This document shows positions 1-10,519 of a stretch of DNA of 64,000 bases, one piece after another. The translations under genes and the position numbers were made by a program. Below the pieces are notes generated by a model, which made no database searches, was not told where the DNA came from, and saw only the letters and a program-made list of their open reading frames with translations. The DNA is from Gari tellinella (lineage: Eukaryota; Mollusca; Bivalvia; Cardiida; Psammobiidae): positions 72,110,158 through 72,174,157 of the forward strand of contig OV277864.1 in assembly GCA_922989275.2 (NCBI GenBank), read 5' to 3'. Numbering within the stretch: position 1 is the stretch's first letter; each line of letters opens with the position of its first letter.

Positions 1-231
1 TAAGATCGAACTTCATTTATATTCTTTTAGGCCTTCAATCACCCACTCGTCAACTATCAAAGCTATCGTCTTTCAAATTAATGATAAATCAACCCACTTA
101 CCAAATTTCTCCATTGAGCGATATTTTATTTGCTCCGCCATTTTGACAGACAGTACGAGCGTCAGATATTAGTACGGGAAATCGTTTCATACCACGCGCG
201 CATTGTCGACGTCATGTTGGAAAACCCGAAA
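1..231. other. AT-rich non-coding, no gene seen
   Basis: No ORF or repeat that I can support. A short GC-rich patch near 195-220 (ACGCGCGC, GTCGACGTCAT) precedes the TTAACCCTGG repeat. Confidence 0.5.
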
Positions 232-395
232 TTTAACCCTGGTATGTTTAACCCTGGTATGTTTAACCGTGGTTAATAAACCGCTTGGTTTAACTGCTTT
301 ATACAATCCAGTTACCAGCGCGGTTACCAAACCAGAATTTGAGAGTTTTAACCCAGGGTTAAACTAACCGGCGGTTAAAATTAAACCATTGTTTA
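232..395. repeat. TTTAACCCTGGTATG short tandem with inverted partner
   Basis: A 15-bp unit TTTAACCCTGGTATG occurs at 232-246 and 247-261, with a diverged third unit from 262 (TTTAACCGTGGTTAA). The complement (CCCAGGGTTAAAC, then CCGGCGGTTAAAATT) lies at about 350-390, so the block is an imperfect inverted repeat. It could be the terminal part of a foldback element. A related GGGTTAAACCAGGGTTTAGG string occurs near 42152. Confidence 0.5.
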
Positions 396-524
396 TACAA
401 TTGGGTGCAGATGGCTGCTTTACCTGTATATTCACGCCTTGTGAGAACAATTGGGGAAAGGGATCAATAAATGGACTGGAGTAATGCTTTTGGGCTTTCT
501 AAAGTGATAATGTCATATCTTACA

Positions 525-759
525 TACAGTGGAGAATATGTTAGTCTTTCCCGTTTAAACGCAAACGTACGCAAACGTAGAAAAGAACAACTTTTGGACA
601 ATTCTGATAGTTCATGTTTGTCTTGGTGGCAAACAGTTTGGAGCCTGATCAGACGCCGGGTTACCCGGCGTCTGATCTGGCTCCAAACTGTTTGCACTGC
701 AAATAATAGTTTGAGCGTACACGCGTTTATTGGGAAAGAATAACACATTCTCCACTGTA
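525..759. mobile_element. MITE family A, copy A1, complete
   Basis: The ends are TACAGTGGAGAA (525-536) and TTCTCCACTGTA (748-759), with a subterminal TCTTTCCCGTTTAAACGC and its mirrored partner. The flanking TA dinucleotides fit a TA target duplication, as in Tc1/mariner/pogo-type transposons. Outer similarity extends a few bases further (about 521-763). The centre is the alpha palindrome at 629-695. No transposase is encoded. ORFs of 90 and 94 codons cross the element on both strands and are by-products of the palindrome. A4 at 8450 is a close relative in opposite orientation. Confidence 0.9.
629..695. repeat. Alpha-core palindrome, best exemplar
   Basis: A near-perfect 67-bp palindrome: arms GCAAACAGTTTGGAGCC and GATCAGACGCCGGG around a short apex, then the complement. 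About 35 intact or decayed copies occur in the window. Examples are near 4192, 6597, 7245, 8516, 8718, 10724, 11545, 12976, 13168, 14617, 19914, 22183, 23445, 26530, 31527, 33107, 34328, 40254, 40885, 57010, 58927 and 62063. Copies in A-type ends carry GGAGCC and a CCGGGTAACCCGG apex. Copies in G- and H-type ends carry GGATCC and a GCGTTACGC apex. Confidence 0.92.
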
Positions 760-1350
760 TGTATAAATGCTGTCAACATTAATCTAGATTGCTACTTCTT
801 ACGGTTATATTAATTTTGTTCAGAATCTATTGCTCAGCAATATCTTGTTTCAAATACGTGCAACACAGTCTGTAGCCTGAGGGCGGATGCGTGTCCAATG
901 CGGGTAATCAGAAATAAATTGAATGCCGTACTGTCTTCCTCTCATACTAATTCGTTCGCCTTAATGGTGTGGAGAAGACATTATTGGTCTCATTTACACA
1001 AAAAATAACACAAATGCAATACAATTCAATGCTGAAATATGCATTTCTTAACAAAACTATTTACGATTACTTTTGATCTGAATAGTACATAGTTTGGAGC
1101 ATGTTAAGATGCCGGATCTGTTTGCAATTAGCGTACTATTGTAAGTGAGAGTCCATTTGTTGAAAAGAAAATCTCCTCCACTACAATAATATGCTAGAAT
1201 TTATATCTCATTTTCATCACATATCTTTCCTCGTCTGGTTTTATTTAAAATCGAATGAAATATAGTGTTTACGACACCATATACACACGCTACTGCATCA
1301 CATTTAAAGAAACATAGACCATGGTATGAATATGGGATGGACTTAACAAA
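760..1350. other. Non-coding gap, no supported feature
   Basis: AT-rich sequence without a repeat or ORF that I can support. A weak decayed A-like stretch (TTTGGAGCATGTTAAGATGCCGGATCTG) begins near 1093. Confidence 0.4.
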
Positions 1351-1604
1351 ATCCGTGTCATGAGAAACCTTCACTCATTGCTTTTCAAACAGTGATTATA
1401 AAGACCAGCCGCTGTGCCAAAGACGCGGCGGCTGGTCTTGATCTACATTGTTTGTCGACCACTTGCATCTAAAGCATTTTATATAGCTATTTTATTTACG
1501 GTATTTGGCAGTGTAGACCGAATTCAGACGCAGAACATGTATTGACAACGGTACTTGGTCTTTACAATGTTGCAATGCAATATGGCTAGTTTTGTCATGG
1601 CAGG
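1351..1604. mobile_element. MITE family I, copy I1 (gamma core)
   Basis: The ends are about CCGTGTCATGAGAAA and TTTTGTCATGGCA. The centre is a GC-rich hairpin, GACCAGCCGC...GCGGCTGGTC, followed by TTGATCTACA. It aligns along its length with I2 at 18114-18367. No coding content. Confidence 0.75.
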
Positions 1605-2533
1605 GTCCAAATGCAAAACAAAACTCAAACAGTAGATTCTCCCTTTAATCTTTATCTAAATTATGCAAACGCCAATCCTAAACGCCCAGAGAAAGTTACG
1701 TTAAAGTGGACTTGTGGGTTCGACAAACTCGCCTAACCAATTAGTAATGAACTTTTAGCTTATGTCAGGTTGAGTGCATCGATATACAATAAATATAACA
1801 ATATTCCAGATAGAGAATTAGAACAGTATTAATCTATTAAAACTGCCTTTTTCTAATATTTTGACTTCAAATGGTCATTTCAAAAGAAAATCATGTCCAA
1901 ACACACGTCAATTCTTTGTTACATGAACGCAGCCATTAAATCAAAGAGAATTATGTCATATGAATTTCTTTGAAAAATACCCTTAGAGCTCGAAATATTA
2001 GAATTATAAGTAACTGATCAACAATCGAAACTATGTTTGTAATGTGGCTCTAAAATAGGCGTTCTGCGTTTAAATAATCACATCTAACTCCTCGCCTAGT
2101 TGCCACTATATCCTCGATAGTTGTTAACAACATACAGTTAAACCAAAAATGCTTGTAAATTAGAAAACATATACAGTGTTCTGATGACTTATCTAGCTTT
2201 AAACCGCATACACAATTGTTCTTAACATAATGGAATTATAGTCAACTATTGGATTTAATTATGAATCACTTCACATACAAAAAACATTTTAATGTTTTCA
2301 AATTTCAATCAAGTCAAGTATATTGCACCTATTTTAGTTTGATCTAAACAATATTTGGCAAAATGATAGAAAATGCAGATTCCTTCAGGAGCCCTCTGAT
2401 CGAAATATACACCGTTGGTATTGGACACTTGTGTTCTTCTGCTGCTAAATAACGACTTTATTTGTAGCTAGGGTTCATTGTGTTAAGGATCAAACATTAT
2501 AAGAATCCACAATGAATATTGATATAAGATAGG
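1605..2533. other. Non-coding gap with half of a beta hairpin
   Basis: No gene recognised. At about 2378-2418 one arm of the beta core (CAGGAGCCCTCTGATC followed by ATACACCGTTGG) remains without a full partner. Confidence 0.4.
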
Positions 2534-2619
2534 ATGTCTCCCCCAAGGGTCAGAACATTCTAGCAGGGACGATATTTGTCGCGTCCCTTTGTGAATTATC
2601 TGATCCGTGGTGGAGACAT
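2534..2619. repeat. 86-bp inverted repeat
   Basis: The ends ATGTCTCCCCCAAGGGTCAGA and TCTGATCCGTGGTGGAGACAT are complementary with a few mismatches. They enclose a GGGACG...CGTCCC stem. Single copy here; probably a small foldback element. Confidence 0.6.
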
Positions 2620-3600
2620 AATATATTCTACTTAAACAAACGAATTACGGATGTTCCTCTCCCATTCAAAACTATTTTTTGTGTCGTATTGTAATTCCTC
2701 GACAAGTGCCATTTTGAAGATTCCATTAGAATATATTAAACACGGCAAAAAGAATATATATTTGAAGACAGCGACATTAAGTACATACCAAAAGTATTCT
2801 GCTAAAGGCCGATAGTAGTAGCTCAGCCTCTGTAGTATCCGTGTTCTTAAAACATTAATCTTAACATAACAAATGAATATACATGTCCTTTACCATATAC
2901 TTGACTTCGTTGCAGTCCTGACGTCATATGACGACGTCATACAATTTGAAATAATAAGACATTTTTATCGTCTTTTTGGATAATCATATTCTCCCATTTT
3001 CGCATGCATTTAAAGAGGAATGTGCCTTAAAATGATAAATCGTGTGATTTTATGTCACGTGATATAGAGGATAGAGTTATTCCCTATAAGGAAATTCTCT
3101 ATTCTATATAGGCGAAAATACAAAAAAAAGATGTATAGTCCGTTATTTGAGTATATAATTATATTCAATCAATAAACCACTGCTGAACCGTACATGCTTC
3201 ACATATATGAACACTTGGTGCAAATTATTCACAAATACATACGAATATGTCACACATTTGCAAACTCTTCGTTTAGACCTTCACCCTCATACCCTTCAAA
3301 GCAGAAACGTATTCTCATATTTAATGACATAATCGTACGTGATTGTAACAAAAGTGTCACACAAATGGCAGAACTCGTACAACATATTCATTTATTCATT
3401 TAACGTGGTAGCAAATACAGCAGGTGTCGATGTTTGTCCTTTTAAAACATTTAAACACAAATGCAATGTAATAAAATGAAGGAATTGACAGACACCTTCT
3501 TGAATACGTTAACGGCTCTATTTTAAACATGTCACCATTTAACGCGGCGTGTGATCTGAATCCTAACTGTTTGACATTCTTGTTGATATTTCGAGTCATT
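2620..3600. other. Non-coding gap with a CRE-like site and a short hairpin
   Basis: TGACGTCA with a second ACGTCAT lies at about 2919-2940. A short inverted repeat (ATATAGAGGATAGAG against CTCTATTCTATAT) lies at about 3063-3112. No gene recognised. Confidence 0.4.
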
Positions 3601-4078
3601 TTTTCTTAGATCAAACGTTGAAACGATCAGCAGTATTAAAGCAGCAGATGACACAGTACCGGTGAAGGGTTAACATTTGACGATTAATTTGCGCCGAAAG
3701 GATGAATTCGAATTGAAAAGATATTGGAGCCTGATCAGGACCTAGTCTACCTGGCGTCTGGTCTGGTTCCAAAGTGTTTGCCTTAGAAATAATGTTTAAC
3801 CAAAAACCACTTTTAATTGGAAATAATATAGTTTTTGCCATGCTTACAGTCAGCGTTGTGGTAAAATACCTACTCAGGATACAGGTTATAACCAAAATAA
3901 ACTAAAGTGACAAGTATCTATTATCCTTGAGACTATCTTATACAGGTGTGGTAATTGTAGATAAAGACCACCTGGGCGTATAAACGAGTTTTTGTTTGTT
4001 TTATTCTCCAAGTCTCTACGACGTAGAGTAGAATAGGGAAAACGTTGTTCTTTCCCGTTAAATAAAATTAAACGCACA
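3601..4078. other. Decayed MITE remnants
   Basis: GGTGAAGGGTTAAC near 3662-3674 resembles a lone right end of a TTAA-type element. A decayed alpha core lies at about 3724-3781 with an A-like flank (AATTGGAAATAATA, about 3815). Another A-like fragment (TTCTTTCCCGTTAAATAAA) lies just before 4070. Confidence 0.45.
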
Positions 4079-4450
4079 TACATGCACCCCTCTCTACAAC
4101 AACACTAAACGAGAGACAAATAGTATGTGTGTTGTTCGGTGGGAGTAGTTATATACAGGGACGGTTAATACAATAGAGGTATACTTATAAACAGTTTAAA
4201 ACATGATTAGACGCCGTGTACAGCGGCGTCTGATCTGGATTCAAACTCTTTGTCACTCGTATGGACGTTTCTTCTGTCAAAATGTCCAATAGGTAACTTT
4301 AATAAAAATCGGCAAACGTCAATATTAAGCAGCCGATATTGGAGCAGAGAAAGCGTGAGACGTAAACGTCTTCTTTAGAGAACAATTGCAAGCATTGTTC
4401 TAAGGAGATAATCGTTGTTTGGAGGGGCGTTGTAGGGAGGAAACACTGTT
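4079..4450 (-). mobile_element. MITE family G, copy G0
   Basis: Reads in reverse relative to G1: TACATGCACCCCTCTCTACAA at the left and a right end of GTAGGGAGGAAACACTGT. It carries the GTTGTTCGG block seen in all G copies and an alpha core near 4192-4251. Diverged but full length. Confidence 0.75.
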
Positions 4451-4667
4451 TTTGCAAATGAAATGTATAAAATTACTTTTAATTTTGATATCCGTCGCAA
4501 ACGGTTTAGTGACTGATCAGATATAAACCATTTGCATCATCAGAAATAAGTTGTTGTTAGCACAACCTTTTTATTGGGAAAGAATAACGTCTTCTCAAAT
4601 GTTCTCTTGGAGCTTAAATCTTTCAACACATTGGACATGTTTAGATATACGCATTACATTTACAAAT

Positions 4668-4734
4668 AGTGTATGCCCAGATCAAAGGGCTCCTATAGGA
4701 GCCCTCTGAATAGGGTATACACTGAATACTAATT
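4668..4734. repeat. Beta-core palindrome
   Basis: AGTGTATGCCCAGATCAAAGGGCTCC, a TATA apex, then GGAGCCCTCTGA and GGGTATACACT. Arms are about 30 bp with a few mismatches. The same apex occurs near 19161, 34946 and 60445, and half of it near 2380. Confidence 0.75.
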
Positions 4735-5470
4735 TTGACAAGTATTTATTAAAATATACATTTAAATAAAGAAAAATGTAAAAGCAAGCATGTTTTATGC
4801 ATTTATTTTACATGTTGAATGATACCGCTACCGGTTTCAATATATTGTTAAGCGGAAATCTTAAAATACACAGATTCCAAGAAGACTTGTTCATATTTTA
4901 AAAACTAAAATGAACCATAAGGAAACCAGAAAAAATACAAGAGTTACTCAGTGTTGAGAAGGTTGAATGCATTCCTAGTGTTTTGCCTGGTTAACATCAC
5001 TTTGGTGTTTTATAGTAAATTGAATTGATAACAACATATCAAACTATAATTTTCTCAATTTGAAACACATTTATCTGACGGGCCATTGTTTAGTTTCAAC
5101 ATATAAGACTACAAATCCGGGGTCGTGAGTTCCATTTACCTTTGGACCATTTACTTCGGATGATACTTGAAACTTAGGCCCAATGTATCAGTTGAAAACA
5201 CAGGGCATGCAAAACGAAATAGAGGGATATACTGAAAAAAGGTAGGACATCGCCCGTGCTGCTCTGTATCATTTTCTCTATCTCTGGGACATCGCAGTAG
5301 CCCAAAGCTGGAAGAAACCAACGTAAAAAAGCAAACAAAATAAAATAGACCTACACGCACCTTTTTTTAAATAATACTTTGATGGTTTCATATTCGATAT
5401 TTGTTTAGGCACAACTGTTTATCAGTAAAAATGTATGAGTTATCGCACACACGTTTAGAGGGAAAGACTA
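4735..5470. other. Non-coding gap
   Basis: No gene recognised. GGGGTCGTGAGTTCCAT at about 5119 faintly resembles a B-box of a tRNA-derived SINE, but no matching A-box was found, so I make no SINE call. Confidence 0.4.
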
Positions 5471-5604
5471 ATGTTTATTTATGCTTTTCGATGGATTACC
5501 ACGAAAAAGCAGTGGATGATCACTTTATAATTTCACTGCTTTAAGCAGTGGGATTATCGCCACGCGCGCTTTAATTATGAATTTTCCCCGTAGGGCTCCC
5601 CAAA
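5471..5604 (+). repeat. Dispersed repeat N, copy N1
   Basis: About 134 bp shared with N2 at 51124-51254 in the same orientation. It includes TTTATGCTTTTCG, GTGGGATTATCG and TTTTCCCCGTAGGGCTCCCC. The middle holds a CACTGCTT/AAGCAGTG stem. No TSD or ends are defined. Confidence 0.8.
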
Positions 5605-5881
5605 AATCGTAGTCAATCGTGTCTTATCGTTAAATTCCGGCAGTCCGATTTGTCGCGAACCACTCAACGGAAGAACACGAATCCAAAATCGGAAGCAACG
5701 ACGTAATTTGGATGACGTTAAATCAATAAATCAGTGACGTCATCGTACGGGAAACTGTTTCGTTAATGTGTTCGGTGTAAACTTGGGGCTCAACACGGGG
5801 TAAATCATGCACTTTCGCTTTCACAATTGTCGAACAATTTCGTTTAAAAAGTGGTTCAAAAGCAAAAATAAATAGAATTTC

Positions 5882-5951
5882 GTGAACATCAGACTGTTAT
5901 ATTTTCACTCGTGGCTTCGCTACTCGTGAACATATAACGTCTGATGTTCAC
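5882..5951. repeat. 70-bp hairpin, GTGAACATCAGAC ends
   Basis: GTGAACATCAGAC...ATATTTTCACTCG, then a loop GTGGCTTCGCTA, then CTCGTGAACATATAACGTCTGATGTTCAC. Single copy in the window. Confidence 0.7.
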
Positions 5952-6032
5952 TCAATGGATTAAATTTCTATCTTATACTGAAAAAAACAATTATCCTCTA
6001 TGTAATTTCTATGTATGTGTTAAAAACATGTA

Positions 6033-6324
6033 TCCGTCTTACAAAACGTCGTACGACAAAAACGGTCGTAAGTACATTTTGTTTCTCTATCTAATCCTGC
6101 CTTGTGACATCTCTTTGAAATCATCTTTTTGAGACAATTATAAAAAAATGTCACAATACAGGATTGGATGGATAAATAAAATATGATTGAACATTTTAGA
6201 ATTTGACTTACGACAATATTTCGAGGGCTTGGTGGAAAAGTATTGTAACTCCTTCACAATTGTGAAGGAGTTACAATAGTTTTGCACCAAGCCCTCGATT
6301 TGTCTACGACGCGTCGTAAGACGG
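6033..6324. mobile_element. Foldback family B variant, copy B1, interrupted
   Basis: The ends CCGTCTTACAAAACGTCGTACGAC and GACGCGTCGTAAGACGG are complementary with mismatches. The interior shares CTAATCCTGCCTTGTGACATCTCTTTG with other B copies. The right arm is split by another hairpin at 6221-6298. Confidence 0.75.
6221..6298. mobile_element. 78-bp hairpin nested in B1
   Basis: TCGAGGGCTTGGTG...GTAACTCCTTCACAA, then TTGTGAAGGAGTTAC...CACCAAGCCCTCGA. It lies between ACGACAATATT and TTGTC, which are contiguous in intact B copies, so it is a secondary insertion. Confidence 0.75.
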
Positions 6325-6378
6325 GTCCCTCAACTATATAAGAAATATTAAGAATAGACAACAGTTATAAGTGTTTTC

Positions 6379-6865
6379 TTCTGACCTGTCGGAGTTATTT
6401 TTAGATTGGAACACTCTAAAACTTTCAAAGGGATGAGTTTTCTCTACATACGGTTAATGATACGGATATCTGTAATTTTTGTGCGCAATGTACAGTAGAT
6501 GATACCTTATTCTTTCCCGTTTAAACGCAAACGCAATGCACTAAACTGTGGAAATTTACTTTAAGAAATTTTAATTATATTTTTAATCTGAGTAGCAAAC
6601 AGGTTGGAGCCTGATCAGACGCCGGGTAACCCGGCGTCTGATCTGGCTCCAACCTGTTTGCAATGGAAATAATAGTTTTACTATATAAATGCCTTTGTTG
6701 GGAAAGAATAAAATATCAGTAAAGTTAGCGCAAGGGTCTCGTGCTGCACGATGATCATGTTATCTCAAGTTGAAAAGTGTACGACTATATAGATCCGATG
6801 TTACCCTGTTATCTATTTACCATTATGAACTATTCTGTTCTAAAAATAACTCCGACAGGTCAGAA
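6379..6865. mobile_element. Element P with a 27-bp perfect terminal inverted repeat
   Basis: The 27 bp at 6379-6405 (starting TTCTGACCTGTCGGAG) match exactly the complement at 6839-6865. The interior contains MITE A2 as an insert. Without A2 the element would be about 255 bp. No clear TSD. Confidence 0.75.
6491..6721. mobile_element. MITE family A, copy A2, nested in P
   Basis: Starts TACAGTAGATGA and ends ATATCAGTA, with TTATTCTTTCCCGTTTAAACG and GGGAAAGAATA subterminal blocks. The alpha core at 6597-6661 is a nearly perfect palindrome. Confidence 0.85.
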
Positions 6866-7133
6866 AAATCGAACAATACGCAGTGTTCAGGGAGATAAAG
6901 TGTTACTAAGTATTTCATGATAGTTTTCTAATGAATGGTACTCGGTATTAACTGTTTCACATGTCAATGTTTGGAAATATGTGCAATAAGTTGCCAATGA
7001 TTTCTTGTTAATTAAGTTAGTCTGTGAAATGACTTTTCCACACCAGACCAAGTTCCAGCATACCAGCGAGAAGATAATTATTGCGGCTAATGAATGCATA
7101 ACAGCCAGATATATATTTCATATACCGTGGGTT

Positions 7134-7363
7134 AGACAGTATTTTCCAGTTTAAACGAAAATGAACTCAGGTGTAATGTAGTAAAATGACAAAAATAATA
7201 ACTAATCCAAATAGTTTTATATAAATGACAACGAATTTAGAGAGCCAGACCAGACGCCGAGTTACCCGACGTCTTATCTGGCGCCTATTCTGTGCCTTGA
7301 AATACCGCAACTGAGTTTTGCAGAAGCGTGTCTATTTGGAAACAATGTCTATTTCTTCACTGT
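7134..7363. mobile_element. MITE family A, copy A3, diverged
   Basis: Left AGACAGTATTTTCCAGTTTAAAC, right GGAAACAATG...TTCTTCACTGTG. A mutated alpha core at about 7243-7297. A further lone decayed alpha arm follows near 7484-7525. Confidence 0.6.
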
Positions 7364-7693
7364 GAGGAAAATAGCGGGTGAGATGTTAAACATATCATTT
7401 TTAATATATTTCTCTGTTGTGAAACAATTGTAATTTTTGAACATTTACATTCTTAGCATTTTTGTCTTAAGAGTTCGCATGCTGATCAGACGTCGGCGTA
7501 GGCGGCGTCTGGTTTAAATCGTCACCGATTTTGCATTGAACGTTCCGAATATGCCAATCAGATGCCAAGTAATTCTATAGTCTAATTATAAGCTGTGTAA
7601 TTGCAATGGACAGTCGTGGTGATTTTGATGGTAAATAATTAAAGTAACTCTTTGAAAGTCGGGAACAGGTTAACAGTGTCCAATGAACCTGGT

Positions 7694-7933
7694 GCCCGTT
7701 TCATAAAACTTCGTACGACAAATGTTGTCGTAAGCCATATTATAAAAGTCTCAATTATTATTTATTTCTCCATCTAATCTTGTCTTGTGACATCTTGTTG
7801 GAATCGTCTTGAAAAGACGATTACAAAAAGATTTCACAAGACAGGATTAGATAGAAAAATCACAAATTAAATGTATTTTAAAGTTTTGACTTACGACAAC
7901 ATTTGTTGTACGAAGTTTTATGAAACGGGACCC
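7694..7933. mobile_element. Foldback family B, copy B2
   Basis: A near-perfect 240-bp palindrome. The ends are GCCCGTTTCATAAAACTTCG and its complement, and the apex is GAATCGTCTTGAAAAGACGATT. Long-arm foldback without coding capacity. Confidence 0.9.
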
Positions 7934-8449
7934 AGTTGAATGCTAATTACATGCAACGTATTTTCGTTGCAACCAGTTTGGAAAATTTGGAGTCTTGTCA
8001 TTTTTACTTTAGTAACTTATTCTTTACATATTTCATTTGCCATTTTCTGTCATTATTTATTTGCTCCCTTCGTTCGACGTATACACATAATAGTCTTTTT
8101 TACTTTTCAAAACAAATGAACTCTTAATCTCCGTGTTTACTGTCATATTCAAAACGCATATATATCTATAAAGTCTGGGAATACACTCATAAAATCGAAT
8201 CAATTTTGACAGTCCTATATCTTTAATATTTACAATGGAATTTATAGAAATGGTTTTAGAGGCACTTCCCGTACAACGCATTTATAATGTGGGTTACTCG
8301 CTGTTTTAATCACCATTTAAAATAATAGCATGTCTGGTAGAACATACTTATATCATCCAGAGAGAAACATTTGTTTCAAAGGGTAATTGTGTTAACCTCT
8401 TTACTGCCATTATTCCGTCATAACCCGTATAACATTCTCTACCATAATA

Positions 8450-8640
8450 TACAGTGGAGAATCTGTTATTCTTTCCCAATAAACGCGTTTACGCTAAAAC
8501 TATTATTTGCAGTGCAAACAGTTTGGAGCCAGATCAGACGCCGGGAAACCCGGCGTCTGATCAGGCTCCAAACTGTTTGCCACCAACATAAACATGAATT
8601 ATCAGAATTGTCCAAAAGTTGTACTTTTCTACGTTCTAAG
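8450..8640. mobile_element. MITE family A, copy A4, right-truncated
   Basis: Left end TACAGTGGAGAA is intact and the alpha core at 8515-8580 is almost perfect. The right arm stops after TGTACTTTTCTACGTTC, where A1 continues into its second TIR. It is in opposite orientation to A1 and closely similar to it. Confidence 0.85.
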
Positions 8641-8717
8641 ATATCATCTGTTTTCAAGTTTGAAATTTAGTATGATATAATAAATACTACAATTTAATCA
8701 CATGTATATGCTTGTCA

Positions 8718-8784
8718 AATAATTTGGATCCTGATCAGACGCCGCCGCCCTGTGCGACGTCTGATCTTGGTTTAAATTGTTATC
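8718..8784. repeat. Lone alpha core
   Basis: AATTTGGATCCTGATCAGACGCCG...GACGTCTGATCTTGG. It is the GGATCC variant. I could not assign MITE ends around it. Confidence 0.65.
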
Positions 8785-9581
8785 ATAATTTAATTAAATC
8801 GAGCTACATGTAGCAATTAAAGGGCTTCAAATACTAGAAACTTTCACATGCACAACTGCTACTTCATTGAATAAACACATGGATAGTGACACGTTGTTTA
8901 GATCTAAATGCGGCACCATCTAATTCCATGTTTAATCTGGACCCAAGTTGTTTGCCATTGTTATCACAGAATCGCCCCTATCAGTACTATTAACGCATAC
9001 ACTGCAATGCATGTTAAACATAATAAGTAAACATGGTTTACAACCTAATTACTACAGGTATTTACTTTGTAATATGTGACTGTTATAATTGGATAATGTT
9101 CAAATGATATTACATTGTAGTTATTAGGAAGCGGTACATGTGATAGTTAAAATTAAATATTGTTTGTTTAACATGCATCATGATGTGAAATGGATTATAT
9201 CCCAAAACATTAAACATTAGGCACGGCACTCCCACAACCAACTATAGTTCTACTGTATAATAAAGCAAATTTAATGTATATCGTAAAACAACATGTAAGC
9301 TATAGTTAAAGCATTTAGTACTGTATATAATTTTAACCATCCAAACAACACGAACTATTTTTATGTTTTTATATCAAATCAATAAACATCTAAATGGATA
9401 ACTATATATTATCTGATATATGGGCAAAGTTATTTTACCTAACGTTTGATGTTTGTTTACATGTCAGTAACATCGCCATGTAAGCTATTGTAGGGTAGAT
9501 GGTGGCATTGTTTCTAATCTAAATAAAACTTAACGAAAAATCATTGCAGTCAAATAAAGACAATAAAAGGTTTATGAAAAT
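8785..9581. other. Non-coding gap
   Basis: AT-rich. No gene and no supported repeat. Confidence 0.4.
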
Positions 9582-9920
9582 GTTAAGTCAGATCAACTAC
9601 TGGTGCAACTTGGCCTTGATGACTTGACTATCATTCTAAGGGAGAACAGGCTTCGTTGGTTTGGACATGTAAATTGCTCTAGCGGTGCAATCAAGGAGGT
9701 CTAGGACATTCAGATTGAGGGAAGACGCGGGCCAGGACGGCCCAAAATGACATGGAAGACATTGGCACAGAGAGATAGACGAGAGTAGAAGCTCTCAGAA
9801 GTCAACCCTTGTGATAGGGATGTGTGGATATCTAATGTGAGATCTGCTATGCGTGCAGCCAGCCAGCTACCTGGAAGGGAGCCCACTGATGTGGATGACG
9901 CTCCTGTACCTGCACGTTAA
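9582..9920 (+). pseudogene. Decayed C-terminus of a non-LTR retrotransposon reverse transcriptase
   Basis: One continuous frame of 112 codons. It reads LRENRLRWFGHV, then IEGRRGPGRPKMTWKTL, then RSAMRAASQLPG and stops at 9918-9920. These strings are typical of the conserved tail after the polymerase domain in invertebrate LINE ORF2 proteins. Two in-frame TAG codons (9702-9704 and 9786-9788) break it; the second sits where the family usually has Trp. The upstream polymerase domain is absent, as expected of a 5'-truncated copy. A GAT-repeat tail follows directly. Assignment to a particular LINE clade is not possible by eye. Confidence 0.85.
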
Positions 9921-9928
9921 TCTAAACA

Positions 9929-9958
9929 TCGATGATGATGATGATGAGGATGATGATT
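9929..9958 (+). repeat. (GAT)n tail of the LINE fragment
   Basis: GATGATGATGATGATGAGGATGAT follows the pseudogene stop within about ten bases. Its placement fits the 3' tail of a LINE. It marks the likely 3' end of the insertion. Confidence 0.7.
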
Positions 9959-10291
9959 GTGTAGAGGATTGTATAAATCCAGTATGCAAATAGTTTGGAG
10001 CCTGGTCAAACTCTGTTTGAGAAATTAGTCGTTTGCATGCCTTGAGGGGGCGTTTTCCGTAGTGTAAGTTCCGTGCAGCACACACCGTGCGTTTCCGGGT
10101 TCACACCGATAACGAGTGTACTCTGTTTGATTTAAACAGATCTCACTCACTACATGGTTCGAACATTCCATGTATCTTTAATGAATGCTTAGCGTGAATC
10201 CCATATGTAATGTGCTCGTTTCACAGTGTTGCCCATCATTAACCTCAATATTATAATAAAAGTAATAAACTTGTTCACGAAAAGTACGTCA

Positions 10292-10517
10292 TACGGTAGA
10301 GAAGAGGTATTTCTTTCCGAATAAACCCGTCTATGCTAAAATCATCATGTCGGTTGTAAAAGGTTCTAAGCAAGACCAGGCGCTAGGTAATCCGGTGTCT
10401 GACCAGGCGCCAACTTGTTTGTCACTCAGATAAAAATGAATATTAAGACTCGTCTAGCGTCGTTAGTTTCTGCATTTTATTAAAAAGCGTTTGCGTTTAG
10501 TGTGTGCCTCCACTGTA
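10292..10517. mobile_element. MITE family A, copy A5
   Basis: Left TACGGTAGAGAAGAG with TTCTTTCCGAATAAAC, right GCGTTTGCGTTTAG...CCTCCACTGTA. A mutated alpha core lies near 10356-10425. Its right end abuts G1. Confidence 0.75.
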
Positions 10518-10519
10518 TA

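Noticed and set aside
464..748. 94-codon ORF with arginine-rich centre
   Set aside because: It is the antisense of a 90-codon ORF across the same alpha palindrome in A1, and recurs in A4 for the same reason. No start context or domain.
5101..5200. tRNA-derived SINE
   Set aside because: Only a weak B-box-like GGGGTCGTGAGTTC is present. There is no A-box, cloverleaf or tail, and no second copy in the window.
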